Below are positions 1-8,800 of a stretch of DNA of 64,000 nucleotides, one piece after another. The translations under genes were made by a program, and so were the position numbers. The stretch lies in the NCBI RefSeq assembly GCF_008806975.1, contig NZ_CP031728.1, forward strand, positions 620,001 through 684,000, given 5' to 3'. The notes beneath the pieces are model-generated. The model saw nothing but the letters and a program-made list of their open reading frames with translations, was not told where the DNA came from and made no database searches. Source of the stretch: Cellvibrio sp. KY-GH-1. GTDB lineage: Bacteria; Pseudomonadota; Gammaproteobacteria; Pseudomonadales; Cellvibrionaceae. The stretch's first letter is position 1. Each line of letters starts with the position of its first letter.

Positions 1-162
1 GATCAGCTGCAAAGCACGAGGATCAATAATCTCAATGGATCCTATCGCTTGGTTGAGTTCTGGCGCTAAGTGGCCTTCACTTTTATCCCATTTGTTTGTC
101 GTGCAAGCAGCAATAGTGCAGGTCATAAAGAAAAGTATTGCAATTACATTAAGCTGTTTCAT
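1..162 (-). CDS. Putative lipoprotein, N-terminal part only
   Basis: An ATG at 162 opens a frame that runs off the window edge after 54 codons. The start is a lipoprotein signal: Met-Lys-Gln, a hydrophobic stretch, then a lipobox-like Thr-Ile-Ala-Ala-Cys around residue 19. The mature protein would therefore be lipidated and held in the membrane. It overlaps the end of the sapC-like gene by 14 bases on the same strand, so it is the next gene of the halogenase/sapC operon. The function cannot be read from this fragment; in such loci it could be an enzyme or a binding lipoprotein. Confidence 0.6.
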   Translation of the reverse strand, partial: MKQLNVIAILFFMTCTIAACTTNKWDKSEGHLAPELNQAIGSIEIIDPRALQLI

Positions 163-910
163 GTGTTGATCCTTGCAGGCGATTGTTTTTAAAATCAATT
201 AGACGTTGTAATTGCTGTAAGGATTGGATAATAAATTTTATGGGAGCCAAAAAATGTTGCTCTTGTAACCGGTTTATTTCCACTTCACTTAAACTATTCA
301 ATCTATCGGTGTTGATGGTATAGATACCTTCGTAACTAAAACTTGACCCGTCATTAAGCGCGATGTTAATGCGCGCCGATTCCAGCAACTGATGGTTTAA
401 TAGCTGTGCAATAAATACTTTTGTCATGGTTTCACTGGGTGTTAATTGACTCAGTAATTCATTGATGGAATTTAAATAAGCGGTGGGTGTTCCGTCGCTA
501 TTAAAAAGCGACTCTCCTTGTGTGTGGCTAATACGTTTGCTCTGAGTGTTGATGCTAATAAAACCACTGTCGTGTTCTGTGTTGGGTGCTTGGGTATTCT
601 CAGTAGCATGGCGACGCCCAACAATAAATGGCTGACGTTGGATATGGAGCGGAATATAATTGGCGTTCCATTGGTGTTGATCTAAATAAAGATTCTCTTC
701 AGGCGCAAAACCTAATAGGGCATATAGATTAAACTGACCTGTGTCTGGGTCTTTCATAAAACATATCGGGTATTCATGGGCTAATTTTTTTAGCTCATGG
801 ATCAATACCGGAACGTTATTAATATTTTCACCGTATTCTGCACCATGCTCAGTAATCACTTTCAGTTGCGTGTGTATTTGGTGATTCAGTATTTCAATAG
901 AAGTGCTCAT
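149..910 (-). CDS. SapC family protein
   Basis: A 253-residue protein with the look of the SapC family (PF07277): a conserved Tyr-Pro-Ile-Cys-Phe segment near residue 47, an Asn-Leu-Tyr-Ala-Leu-Leu-Gly-Phe segment near 60, and a Pro-Phe-Ile-Val-Gly-Arg-Arg motif near 93. No signal peptide is seen. The biochemical role of SapC is not established. Genes of this family often sit beside tryptophan halogenase-like and TonB receptor genes in Cellvibrio- and Caulobacter-type carbohydrate loci, and that is the setting here: it lies 37 bases downstream of the halogenase gene on the same strand. Family assignment is by recognition of sequence character. Confidence 0.75.
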   Translation of the reverse strand: MSTSIEILNHQIHTQLKVITEHGAEYGENINNVPVLIHELKKLAHEYPICFMKDPDTGQFNLYALLGFAPEENLYLDQHQWNANYIPLHIQRQPFIVGRRHATENTQAPNTEHDSGFISINTQSKRISHTQGESLFNSDGTPTAYLNSINELLSQLTPSETMTKVFIAQLLNHQLLESARINIALNDGSSFSYEGIYTINTDRLNSLSEVEINRLQEQHFLAPIKFIIQSLQQLQRLIDFKNNRLQGSTHETA

Positions 911-947
911 ATGTTCTCGCTATCGTAATTGGATAATAAAGTCCAAA

Positions 948-2528
948 TTAAACGGGCTGTAATCCATATTCTTTAATTTTGTTAATAAGTTCTCTGTTGC
1001 TGGGAAGTTGGCTTTTGAGTTGTTGCGCCAACGTTGCATTTTTGTTGAATAACACTTGCGCTAATTGTTGATTGTGTTGCGACATACCTAGAGTGCTGGC
1101 TTCTGTTGTGTAGCCCATTCCGTACAGTAAATATTGATAGCTGGCAGCGGGGAATACCTCAGCCGCGCGATCAAAATCCATATGCCAAGGCGGTTGGTAG
1201 CGCCACAAAGTCATTAACTCTTGCAAGCTTTCTGGAATGCTACTTAAGCGTCGATTGTCTCTCCAAAAATCACTGTCGTCGCGTTTGCTAAGGGTGTAAT
1301 GCAATTTCAAAAAATCAATAATGCGTTGCCAGCGATATAAAAAAGTTTCATTAAATCGTTTTGCGATGATGTCCATCGCGGGGCGTGTTGCTGGTAGTTG
1401 GTCGGCAATCATCGCGGCTGATATTTCAATCAATACCAATGCCGATGCCTCCAGCGGTTCAAGAAACCCTGCGGATAACCCTACAGCGACACAATTTTTT
1501 TCCCAAAACTTTGCTCTGTGCCCTGGTGTTATAGGAATTTTTCGCACAGAAATTTGCTCGGTGTTGGAGGAGTGTTGTCTGAGGTATTGGTGCAGTTTTT
1601 CTTCGGCTTGCTCTGTGCTGGTGTGCGCGCTGGAAAATACGTGGCCTATACCGTGTCTGCTTGGCAGGCCAATATCCCAAATCCATCCGGAATCCTGCGC
1701 GGTAGAAATGGTGTGCGAGGCGATAGGGCTGTTGTCATTTTCATAGGGCAGGTGGACTGCCAAGGCTGTGTCGATAAAAAGTACATCTTTACAGGATATA
1801 AACGGCACTTTGTAGTGTTTGCCAAGCAACAGCGAATTAAATCCACTGCAGTCTATAAATAAATCGCCTGCAATATCGCCCTGTGTATCGGTAGCAATTG
1901 AGGTGATATCGCCATTGTCGGCGGCATTAACATGAATAACATCGGCTAATAAATGGGTGACACCAAGGTTGGTAGTGCAATGCTTTTTTAAAAATTCGGC
2001 AAATGCACCGGCATCCAAATGGTAGGCATAGTTTGCAACAGCGGCATATTCCGGTGTGGTAATTAATTTCGGCGCTAAGCCCGCTTCACAAAGGGTTTCT
2101 TGTACGCAGACGGCGTTGGAGAAAGATTGGTTGTGTGGATTAGCTAACCAGTGGGGCGCAAGATTAATCTCGGAAAAGCCTTGCGGTAAAACTAAAGGGT
2201 GATAATAAAAATCGTCTTTTTGGCCAGTGCACCAATGCACAAATTTTGCTCCCTGTTTAAAGGACACATTACATTCACGCAGAAAATCTGTTTCACGCAC
2301 GCCCATTTTTTTTAAGGTGTTACGCATGGTGGGCCAGGTTCCTTCACCGACGCCAATGATGGGTGTTTTGGGTGATTCTACGAGGCTAATTTGTATGCCT
2401 TCGCTATGCTGGCTGCGTATTTTGGCTGCGAGCGTGCCTGCGGTAATCCAACCGGCTGCACCACCGCCAACAATGACAATGGATTTTATTGCTTTTGTCA
2501 TATTTGCACCGCCGTTTTTATTATCCAT
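948..2528 (-). CDS. Flavin-dependent tryptophan halogenase family protein
   Basis: A 526-residue FADH2-dependent halogenase-like protein (PF04820). Visible features are the dinucleotide motif Gly-Gly-Gly-Ala-Ala-Gly at residues 21-26, the Gly-Val-Gly-Glu-Gly-Thr-Trp-Pro segment at 59-66, a Phe-Lys-Gln-Gly-Ala-Lys-Phe segment at 90-96 where known halogenases carry the catalytic lysine, and a Trp-Ile-Trp-Asp-Ile variant of the family Trp-x-Trp-x-Ile-Pro motif. An alternative start at Met10 sits closer to the FAD motif. Known members halogenate tryptophan or indoles with a flavin reductase, but members found in TonB-receptor loci of polysaccharide degraders have no proven substrate. It lies between sapC and the receptor gene, and a terminator separates it from the receptor. 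Confidence 0.85.
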   Translation of the reverse strand: MDNKNGGANMTKAIKSIVIVGGGAAGWITAGTLAAKIRSQHSEGIQISLVESPKTPIIGVGEGTWPTMRNTLKKMGVRETDFLRECNVSFKQGAKFVHWCTGQKDDFYYHPLVLPQGFSEINLAPHWLANPHNQSFSNAVCVQETLCEAGLAPKLITTPEYAAVANYAYHLDAGAFAEFLKKHCTTNLGVTHLLADVIHVNAADNGDITSIATDTQGDIAGDLFIDCSGFNSLLLGKHYKVPFISCKDVLFIDTALAVHLPYENDNSPIASHTISTAQDSGWIWDIGLPSRHGIGHVFSSAHTSTEQAEEKLHQYLRQHSSNTEQISVRKIPITPGHRAKFWEKNCVAVGLSAGFLEPLEASALVLIEISAAMIADQLPATRPAMDIIAKRFNETFLYRWQRIIDFLKLHYTLSKRDDSDFWRDNRRLSSIPESLQELMTLWRYQPPWHMDFDRAAEVFPAASYQYLLYGMGYTTEASTLGMSQHNQQLAQVLFNKNATLAQQLKSQLPSNRELINKIKEYGLQPV

Positions 2529-2545
2529 TTAATCTGTTTCGTTTT

Positions 2546-2580
2546 AAAAAAAAGGTCGCCAATAGTAGGCGACCTTTTTT
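2546..2580. terminator. Bidirectional rho-independent terminator
   Basis: Perfect arms AGGTCGCC and GGCGACCT around a 7-base loop, flanked by an A run on the left and a T run on the right. It lies between the receptor gene and the halogenase gene, so it should reduce read-through from the receptor into the halogenase operon. Confidence 0.8.
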
Positions 2581-2615
2581 GTACTCAATCATAATTGGGT
2601 GTTAAACACTGACAA

Positions 2616-5363
2616 TTAGAATTTCGCACGTACACCTACGTTGTAACGAGAACCGTATTGCTCGTAATCTTTAATTTGATTAGTCCAACGGCCGTAACGA
2701 TGGGTTGCTTCATCGGTTACGTTCAAGCCTTCGATAAATACGGATAGATTCTCATTGATTTCATAACTTGCGTTGATATCAATTTGATCATAGGCCGCAG
2801 TAAAGACGGGTTCATTGCCGGATGACAGGAGGAACTTGTCGCGCCAGTTATAGGCAATACGAATTTGGAAACCATTATTTTCGTAGAAGCCGACAAAGTT
2901 GGCTGAATCGCTCAAGCCTTGTAGCGCCAAATCATTGTCCAAACTGTAGACGTCGTAACTGTCATCGCTATCTACCATGGTGTAGTTAACAATGGTGCCG
3001 AAGCCTGAGTCGCCGAACATATGCTGTACATTAAATTCCCAACCATCAACCAAAGAGTCGTTCAGGTTTTGTGGTGTGGAAACTTCCCAGACAATAGCTT
3101 GATCACCAGGTTGTGAAGTACAGGCTGATGTTGGGTTGGCTACTGAGCCACCTGGGCAACCAGGGCGCGGATTGGCGCTGGGGTTAGTCAGTGGGCCATT
3201 GGGGCTGTTGATGATGCGGTCTTCTTGGCCTACAGCAATAAAGTTATCCACTTTCTTGCGGAAGTAACCACCGGATACATAACTGCCTTCGCCGTAGTAC
3301 CACTCAAGTGACAGGTCGAGGTTTTCGGATTCGAACGGTAATAAACCCGGGTTGCCTTGATTTGCTTTGAATGGGCCGGTTGATAAGTGCGTGACTAAAT
3401 CTGTGCCGGGATACATTGCATCAATATTGCTGCGCGCAATGGTTTTGCTGTACGAGAAACGCGTTACCAGGTCATCGGTTAAATTTAAACTTAAATCGAA
3501 GTTAGGTAAAAAATTATCGTAATTTCCTTTGAGTGTGTCCGACTGTTCGGTATCAGCGTATATCTTCGACATCTCCAGTGGCGATACCCAATTAAAACCT
3601 ATCACTGGTTTAGTGATGGTGTAGGAGCTAACATCGGTTTCTTCGTAGCGCAGGCCAACATTGGCTTTAACCGGCATTTGGTTAAATTCCGCATCAAAAT
3701 CAAATGACAGATAAAGCGCGTTAGTCTCTTCTTCAATACCATTGGTGCCATAGTTCATTGGATTATTAAGATTTTGCGCGTACACCAAATCAATAAATTC
3801 ATTGGCGCTAAATACAGGTACATATTCAAAACCTATATCGCCTGTTTCAAAACTGAGATCCAGATTGGTCAGGTCCATGCCGCTTAATGCAAAGTTCGCG
3901 CTGTAAATATCTTTTACATCTACGGTGTTTTTGGTTTGTGCTACACCAAAATTAATCGCCGTAAGTGCACCTGCATCGGCATTTTGCCAAACGCCGTGCA
4001 ATTGAACTTGTTGAATATTATTTTCCAGTTCATGACCGCGCTCTTGATACAGGTCGCCGACAATATTGGCTTTGTTGTAGGCGCCGCCGGGTAAGTCTGA
4101 ATCGTCATAGGAAACGCTGGGCAATTTGCCAGAGAAATCCGCTGCGATATCCACTGCACCAAACGGGTTTTTGGTATTGGCAATGCGCTCGGCAGGTTGT
4201 GCTCCTGGGTTCGCATGAGAGGTTGAGTCATGTGCATCCAGAGTGAAAGACAATTGATCATTAACGTCCCACTCTACATTTACACCGAATGAATCATTTT
4301 CAGTATTAAAACCGTATTCCCAGGCCCAAAAGTTCAACTCATCGTTGCTGCGCGCCGGGTTAATGATGGTGCCATTGGCATCGGCTTTACCGGTTTGTAC
4401 ATCATCAAACCAAAAGCTCATGCGATTCATCGCGCCGTCTTCTTCAAGGCGTGACATGGTGTAATCAACAGTCGCGGTCAGGTTGTCGGTTGGGGCAAAT
4501 TGCAATACCAATTGACCGTTTTGGCGGGTGCGCTCGTAGTTGGCATTTTCCAAATCGACAGTGGGGATGCGCCATGTCGCTTTAGTGGGGTTGCGATCAG
4601 TATCAATAGCGCTGGTGTCAGGATTTTGTTGGCCGGGATAGCCGCGGCTCCAACCATTTTGTGTGCCGATACGATCGACATGGAAGTTGCGTTCGGCGTA
4701 GGAATAAGATGCGAGTACGCCAAATTTTCCATCGGCAAAAGTGTTGCTAATCATGCCGGAAATTTCCGGTGTTACTTCATCGCCTGTTTCAACAGTGGGC
4801 TCGATTACACCTTTCACGCTCGCGTGAGCAACCAATTCATTAAAATCAAACGGCTTGGCGGTTTTCAAGTTAATGGTTGCGCCCAGTCCGCCTGAGGCCA
4901 CGTTTGCTTTGCCGGTTTTATAAACCTCTACGCCGGAAACACTTTCTGCGGCTATTTCACGGAAATTAAAACTGCGAGAAATGGGTGTGCCATCCAACGC
5001 GGATGAGTTGGGCATTTGACGGCCATTTAAAGTCACCAGATTAAAACTGGGGCCGAAGCCCCGAACGGTCACTTGGTTACCCTCATTGTTGCTCCGGTCG
5101 ATGGATACACCGGTAATGCGTTGTAAAGATTCAGCGAGGTTGGTGTCGGGAAATTTACCTATGTCTTCGGCACTGATGGCATCTACTACGCCGCTTGCTT
5201 GCCGCTTGGTTTCCATTGCGCCGGTGAGTGAGCTTCTAATCCCGGTCACTACAACTTCTTCCACAGCGCCGGAATCTTGCGCATAAATATTGATGCTGGA
5301 TGCAGCAATCACTGCTGCTGAAAGTACTTTTAGTTTGAAGCGGTCTTGAATAATCATCGCCAT
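2616..5363 (-). CDS. TonB-dependent outer-membrane receptor
   Basis: A 915-residue outer-membrane active transporter. It has a signal peptide (probable cut after Ala28), a TonB box-like Glu-Glu-Val-Val-Val-Thr-Gly at 35-41, a plug domain (roughly 50-170) with Val-Arg-Gly-Phe-Gly and Thr-Leu-Asn-Gly-Arg-Gln, and a beta-barrel ending in a C-terminal Phe as outer-membrane proteins do. It belongs to the large TonB receptors of polysaccharide degraders (Caulobacter type). Divergent placement from the agarase gene suggests, but does not prove, uptake of agar or porphyran oligosaccharides. The start has a good AGGAGAG ribosome site. No SusD-like partner is present. Confidence 0.9.
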   Translation of the reverse strand: MAMIIQDRFKLKVLSAAVIAASSINIYAQDSGAVEEVVVTGIRSSLTGAMETKRQASGVVDAISAEDIGKFPDTNLAESLQRITGVSIDRSNNEGNQVTVRGFGPSFNLVTLNGRQMPNSSALDGTPISRSFNFREIAAESVSGVEVYKTGKANVASGGLGATINLKTAKPFDFNELVAHASVKGVIEPTVETGDEVTPEISGMISNTFADGKFGVLASYSYAERNFHVDRIGTQNGWSRGYPGQQNPDTSAIDTDRNPTKATWRIPTVDLENANYERTRQNGQLVLQFAPTDNLTATVDYTMSRLEEDGAMNRMSFWFDDVQTGKADANGTIINPARSNDELNFWAWEYGFNTENDSFGVNVEWDVNDQLSFTLDAHDSTSHANPGAQPAERIANTKNPFGAVDIAADFSGKLPSVSYDDSDLPGGAYNKANIVGDLYQERGHELENNIQQVQLHGVWQNADAGALTAINFGVAQTKNTVDVKDIYSANFALSGMDLTNLDLSFETGDIGFEYVPVFSANEFIDLVYAQNLNNPMNYGTNGIEEETNALYLSFDFDAEFNQMPVKANVGLRYEETDVSSYTITKPVIGFNWVSPLEMSKIYADTEQSDTLKGNYDNFLPNFDLSLNLTDDLVTRFSYSKTIARSNIDAMYPGTDLVTHLSTGPFKANQGNPGLLPFESENLDLSLEWYYGEGSYVSGGYFRKKVDNFIAVGQEDRIINSPNGPLTNPSANPRPGCPGGSVANPTSACTSQPGDQAIVWEVSTPQNLNDSLVDGWEFNVQHMFGDSGFGTIVNYTMVDSDDSYDVYSLDNDLALQGLSDSANFVGFYENNGFQIRIAYNWRDKFLLSSGNEPVFTAAYDQIDINASYEINENLSVFIEGLNVTDEATHRYGRWTNQIKDYEQYGSRYNVGVRAKF

Positions 5364-5548
5364 ACAACACTCTCCTAATGGTCTTTCATTTTTCTATATC
5401 GGCTTGTTTTGCCTTTGTTCGAATCAAAACAGGCCTTATGGTTGATTCGAAAGTAAGGGCGGTTTGCTAAAGATTGAAACGTTTGGTTTCCGCGCCTTGC
5501 CTTGCGCAGGTATCATCTGCCCACTTCTTTTTAATGTCAAACATTAAT

Positions 5549-5682
5549 TGTTAACAAAATGTGTGGTTGTTGGTCGAAGTGATGGGGCATGGGCTGTGAC
5601 AGTGAGGAGAGTGGGTATCAGCTGCGCATGGGCGGGAGGCGGGAGCGTAAAAAAGTTAAAGATTAACTGTGAAATGTTAACA
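5549..5682. promoter_or_regulatory. Pair of TGTTAACA palindromes
   Basis: The same perfect 8-base palindrome TGTTAACA occurs at 5549-5556 (within TTGTTAACAA) and at 5675-5682, 126 bases apart, in the gap shared by the receptor and the agarase. This could be an operator pair for a shared regulator. The region is A/T rich, so chance is possible. Confidence 0.3.
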
Positions 5683-5835
5683 AGGTTGTGTTAATGCAAA
5701 AAATATCGGTGTAAGATTCTATTTCTGCTACTGGCACAGCTTCACCAGCAGGGGCTTGGGATTCGCGTAAATCAGAATCGTCTTGGCCAATCATTAATAA
5801 CAATAATATGTTCTTCAGCTGTTAGTGTTTTTTCC

Positions 5836-5854
5836 AATAACGATAATTATCATT
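5836..5854. promoter_or_regulatory. Fur-box-like palindrome before the agarase gene
   Basis: The 19 bases aataacgataattatcatt match the classical Fur box (GATAATGATAATCATTATC) at 14 of 19 positions by eye and contain the palindrome GATAATTATC. The site ends 17 bases before the agarase start codon, where a repressor could block transcription. No binding data exist, and the A/T content raises the chance of an accidental match. Confidence 0.35.
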
Positions 5855-5871
5855 TCATCAAAGAGGCAATT

Positions 5872-8800
5872 ATGTTTAAACAACATAAACTCCGCCTTGC
5901 TGTTGCCGCTATTACTACTGGGGTTTTAAGTAGCATGGCGTCTTTAGCATTGGCGCAGAACGTTAAGGTTGATATCAACGCGAATATCAAACACTCGGTC
6001 AATGGCGTTTCTGATTTTGGACGCGAGCGGCGCATTACCATTCATGCCAGCCCAATGGAAAATGATTTCTTGGGTGAAAAAGAAAAGCTCGATTACCTGA
6101 TGGATTTAGGTGTGACCTTTGGTCGCGATAATGGTTTGTCGATGTACTATTTCAGCCAAACCGGTGGTGATAAGGCGCGCTCTACCGATACCCCCAGCCC
6201 ATTTCCTTTTGGTTATGCCAACAAGCCTAATCTGGCACAGTTGAGTGCTCTCTCGGCGCAATACAAAGAAAATTTGGATACCAAATACGCCGATGCGCAG
6301 GAATATTTTGGGCGCACTTCTTCATTGATTATGGGGTCACAACCCAGACCCGCTTACCCTAACTGGAGTTCGTATTCCTGGTTTGGTGGTGGCTTGACCA
6401 GTGAAACTCCGTGGCGACCACGCACCGCACAAGATGCAGCAGAATGGTATGCGGAATTTTTAAATAAATTTTTTGTGCAATACGAGAATGATCCTACGGC
6501 TATTCCTATGCCCAAATATTGGGAGGTAGTCAACGAACCCGATATGTTGATGAACGTTCCCAGTCATGAAGGTCATGTATCTACTTGGGAAGAACTGTTC
6601 GAATTTCACAACGTGGTTGCCAATACTGTACGTAGCAAGCTGGGTAACAAGGCTCCAAAAATCGGCGGCATGACCTGGGGTCTGCACGATTTGGAAAAAG
6701 GCGATGCAACTGCAACAGGTTCGCCGCGCAATCGTGGCGATGCATTATTGAATATGTTTTATGGCTCGGATGCGGGTAGTGAGGCGATCAAAAATGCTAT
6801 CCGTGTAAACAGCTTTAATAAATCGCCCACGATGTCGCTCAATGGCCCAAGCCCAAGTTCGGATTGGTATCAATGGGATGTAATCTGGAAAGGCTTTATG
6901 GATGCCGCCGGTAAAAATATGGATTTCTATTCAGTCCATTTGTATGACTGGGCTTCTTGGGACGGAGCATCTACTCGCACCGGCGCTTTGCGTACGGGTT
7001 TCCAATCTGAAGGGGTTTTGGATTTGCTCGAATGGTACGACATGAAAATGCTCGGTCAACGCAAAGAAGTGGTGATGTCGGAATACGGCAATATTACCGG
7101 CACCGACATTACTAAATTGGATCGTCAGCGCATGCGCTGGGAAGTATTAAAGCCCTTCTCGCAAATGATGATGCAATTTATGGAGCGCCCTGATTACGTC
7201 ACCTTGTCTATGCCGTTCATCGTGGTTAAGGGTGAGTGGGGCGATGAGGACAAAACCCATCCTTACGGCCAAAGTCTGTTGGATCGTGACTACTCAACTT
7301 GTACCGAAACACCTACGGCTTATACCAACTGTACCTGGAACTTTAACCCTTCCATTAAATGGTATGAATTGTGGCGTGACGTTGATGGCACCCGTGTAGA
7401 TACCTATGCCAGTGACCGCGATATTCAAGTGGATGCCTATGTTAAGGGCAAACACATGTATGTCATTTTAAACAGTTTGGAAGCAAAGCCGACCACCGTA
7501 GACATGAACTTTGCGGGCATCAGCGGCAATGCGATCAAGAGCATCAAAATGCGCCACTTATATTTAGACGAGGCCATTGATGATGATAACAATCCAGCCA
7601 ACGGTGTGGGTAAGCCAATTCTGGCCGATGCCACTCTGACCAGCCTGCCTAAAAACATCACAATTGGCGCAGATGCAACGGTGATTTTGGATATTGAGTA
7701 CACCAATAACCCAAACCCCACACTCAACAGCAAAGAGCAGAAATACCCGGCTGAACCACTGACCGCCAATGCCCCGTATCGCGTTGCAGCCGCAAATGTG
7801 AGTGCGCAGGTGAACGGTGTGCCCAAACCGGCTAAAGGTGAAGCGCAACTGCGTGTGACCGGCGCCTTCTTTATGAATACCGGCATAGCGACTGGCTCGT
7901 CCGACAGCCGCGTATCGCTCAAAATTAACGGCAATACAGTACCGGTGAAAACCGATTGGCGCGGCGATGAGTCGAGAAGAAACGGGCGCTCCATGGCAAC
8001 CTTGGAGATTCCGTTTGATGTAAGTTATCTAAGCGCAAGCGGCAATAACAACATTCAGTTAACGACGATTGCCCAGGGTGAAGTTGCGGCGGTGAGCCTG
8101 CAAGTGTGGGATATGGATACTCAAGTTACCCGTAGCATTCCCGCTGCTTGCAGCCCATGCACGGCCGTTACTGGCTTGAGCCTGAGCCAAACCAGCGTCA
8201 GCAATTTGTTGGTGACTCAATCGGTAGCGCTTCAACCAAGTGTTAGCCCAGCCAATGCCTCCAACCAAAACGTCACTTGGGTTTCATCTAACCCCAGTGT
8301 GGCCAGTGTTGATCAAAATGGTTTGGTGACCGGTAACAAGCCAGGTTCTGCCACTATCACCGCAAAAACAGTGGACGGTGCGTTAACTGCTACGGCTTCG
8401 GTATCTGTCAGCCAGTTGGTGCCTGCCGCTGTTTCTGTCGTGGGTTTGCCTAACCCTCTGTATATAGGCGCGAGCAAACAGCTAAGTGCGGCAGTTACGC
8501 CAATTCATGCACCTAACCGTAAAGTGACCTGGAGCAGCTCTAATCCGACCATTGCAACTGTGGATGCCCAAGGGGTAGTCACTGGCCTTAAGGCAGGCAA
8601 TGTCACCATTACCGCAAAAACGGTCGCGAACAACATAGTGGGCACGGCAAACATTCAGGTGAAAGCCAAGTTGTTGACCGGGATGGCCATATCGCCCGCG
8701 AGCACCTTGATCCCACAAAATGATAGCCTGCAAATCCAAACCAGTTTCACTCCGGCAGACGCCAGTGATAAGTCGGTCACTTGGACCTCCAGTAATACTG

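Larger units (their letters stand above)
5364..5871. promoter_or_regulatory. Divergent intergenic region between receptor and agarase
   Basis: Half a kilobase without a gene, expected to hold the promoters for both divergent genes. It contains an imperfect operator-like repeat GAAAC-N5-GTTTC at 5476-5490, two TGTTAACA palindromes (5549-5556 and 5675-5682), an AGTTA-N5-TAACT repeat at 5654-5668, and a Fur-box-like palindrome next to the agarase start. No regulator gene lies beside it in this window. Confidence 0.6.

Noticed and set aside
5476..5490. GAAAC-N5-GTTTC repeat as a LacI- or PsrA-type operator
   Set aside because: The spacing does not fit the PsrA pattern, and the arms are short; kept only as a mention in the intergenic entry.
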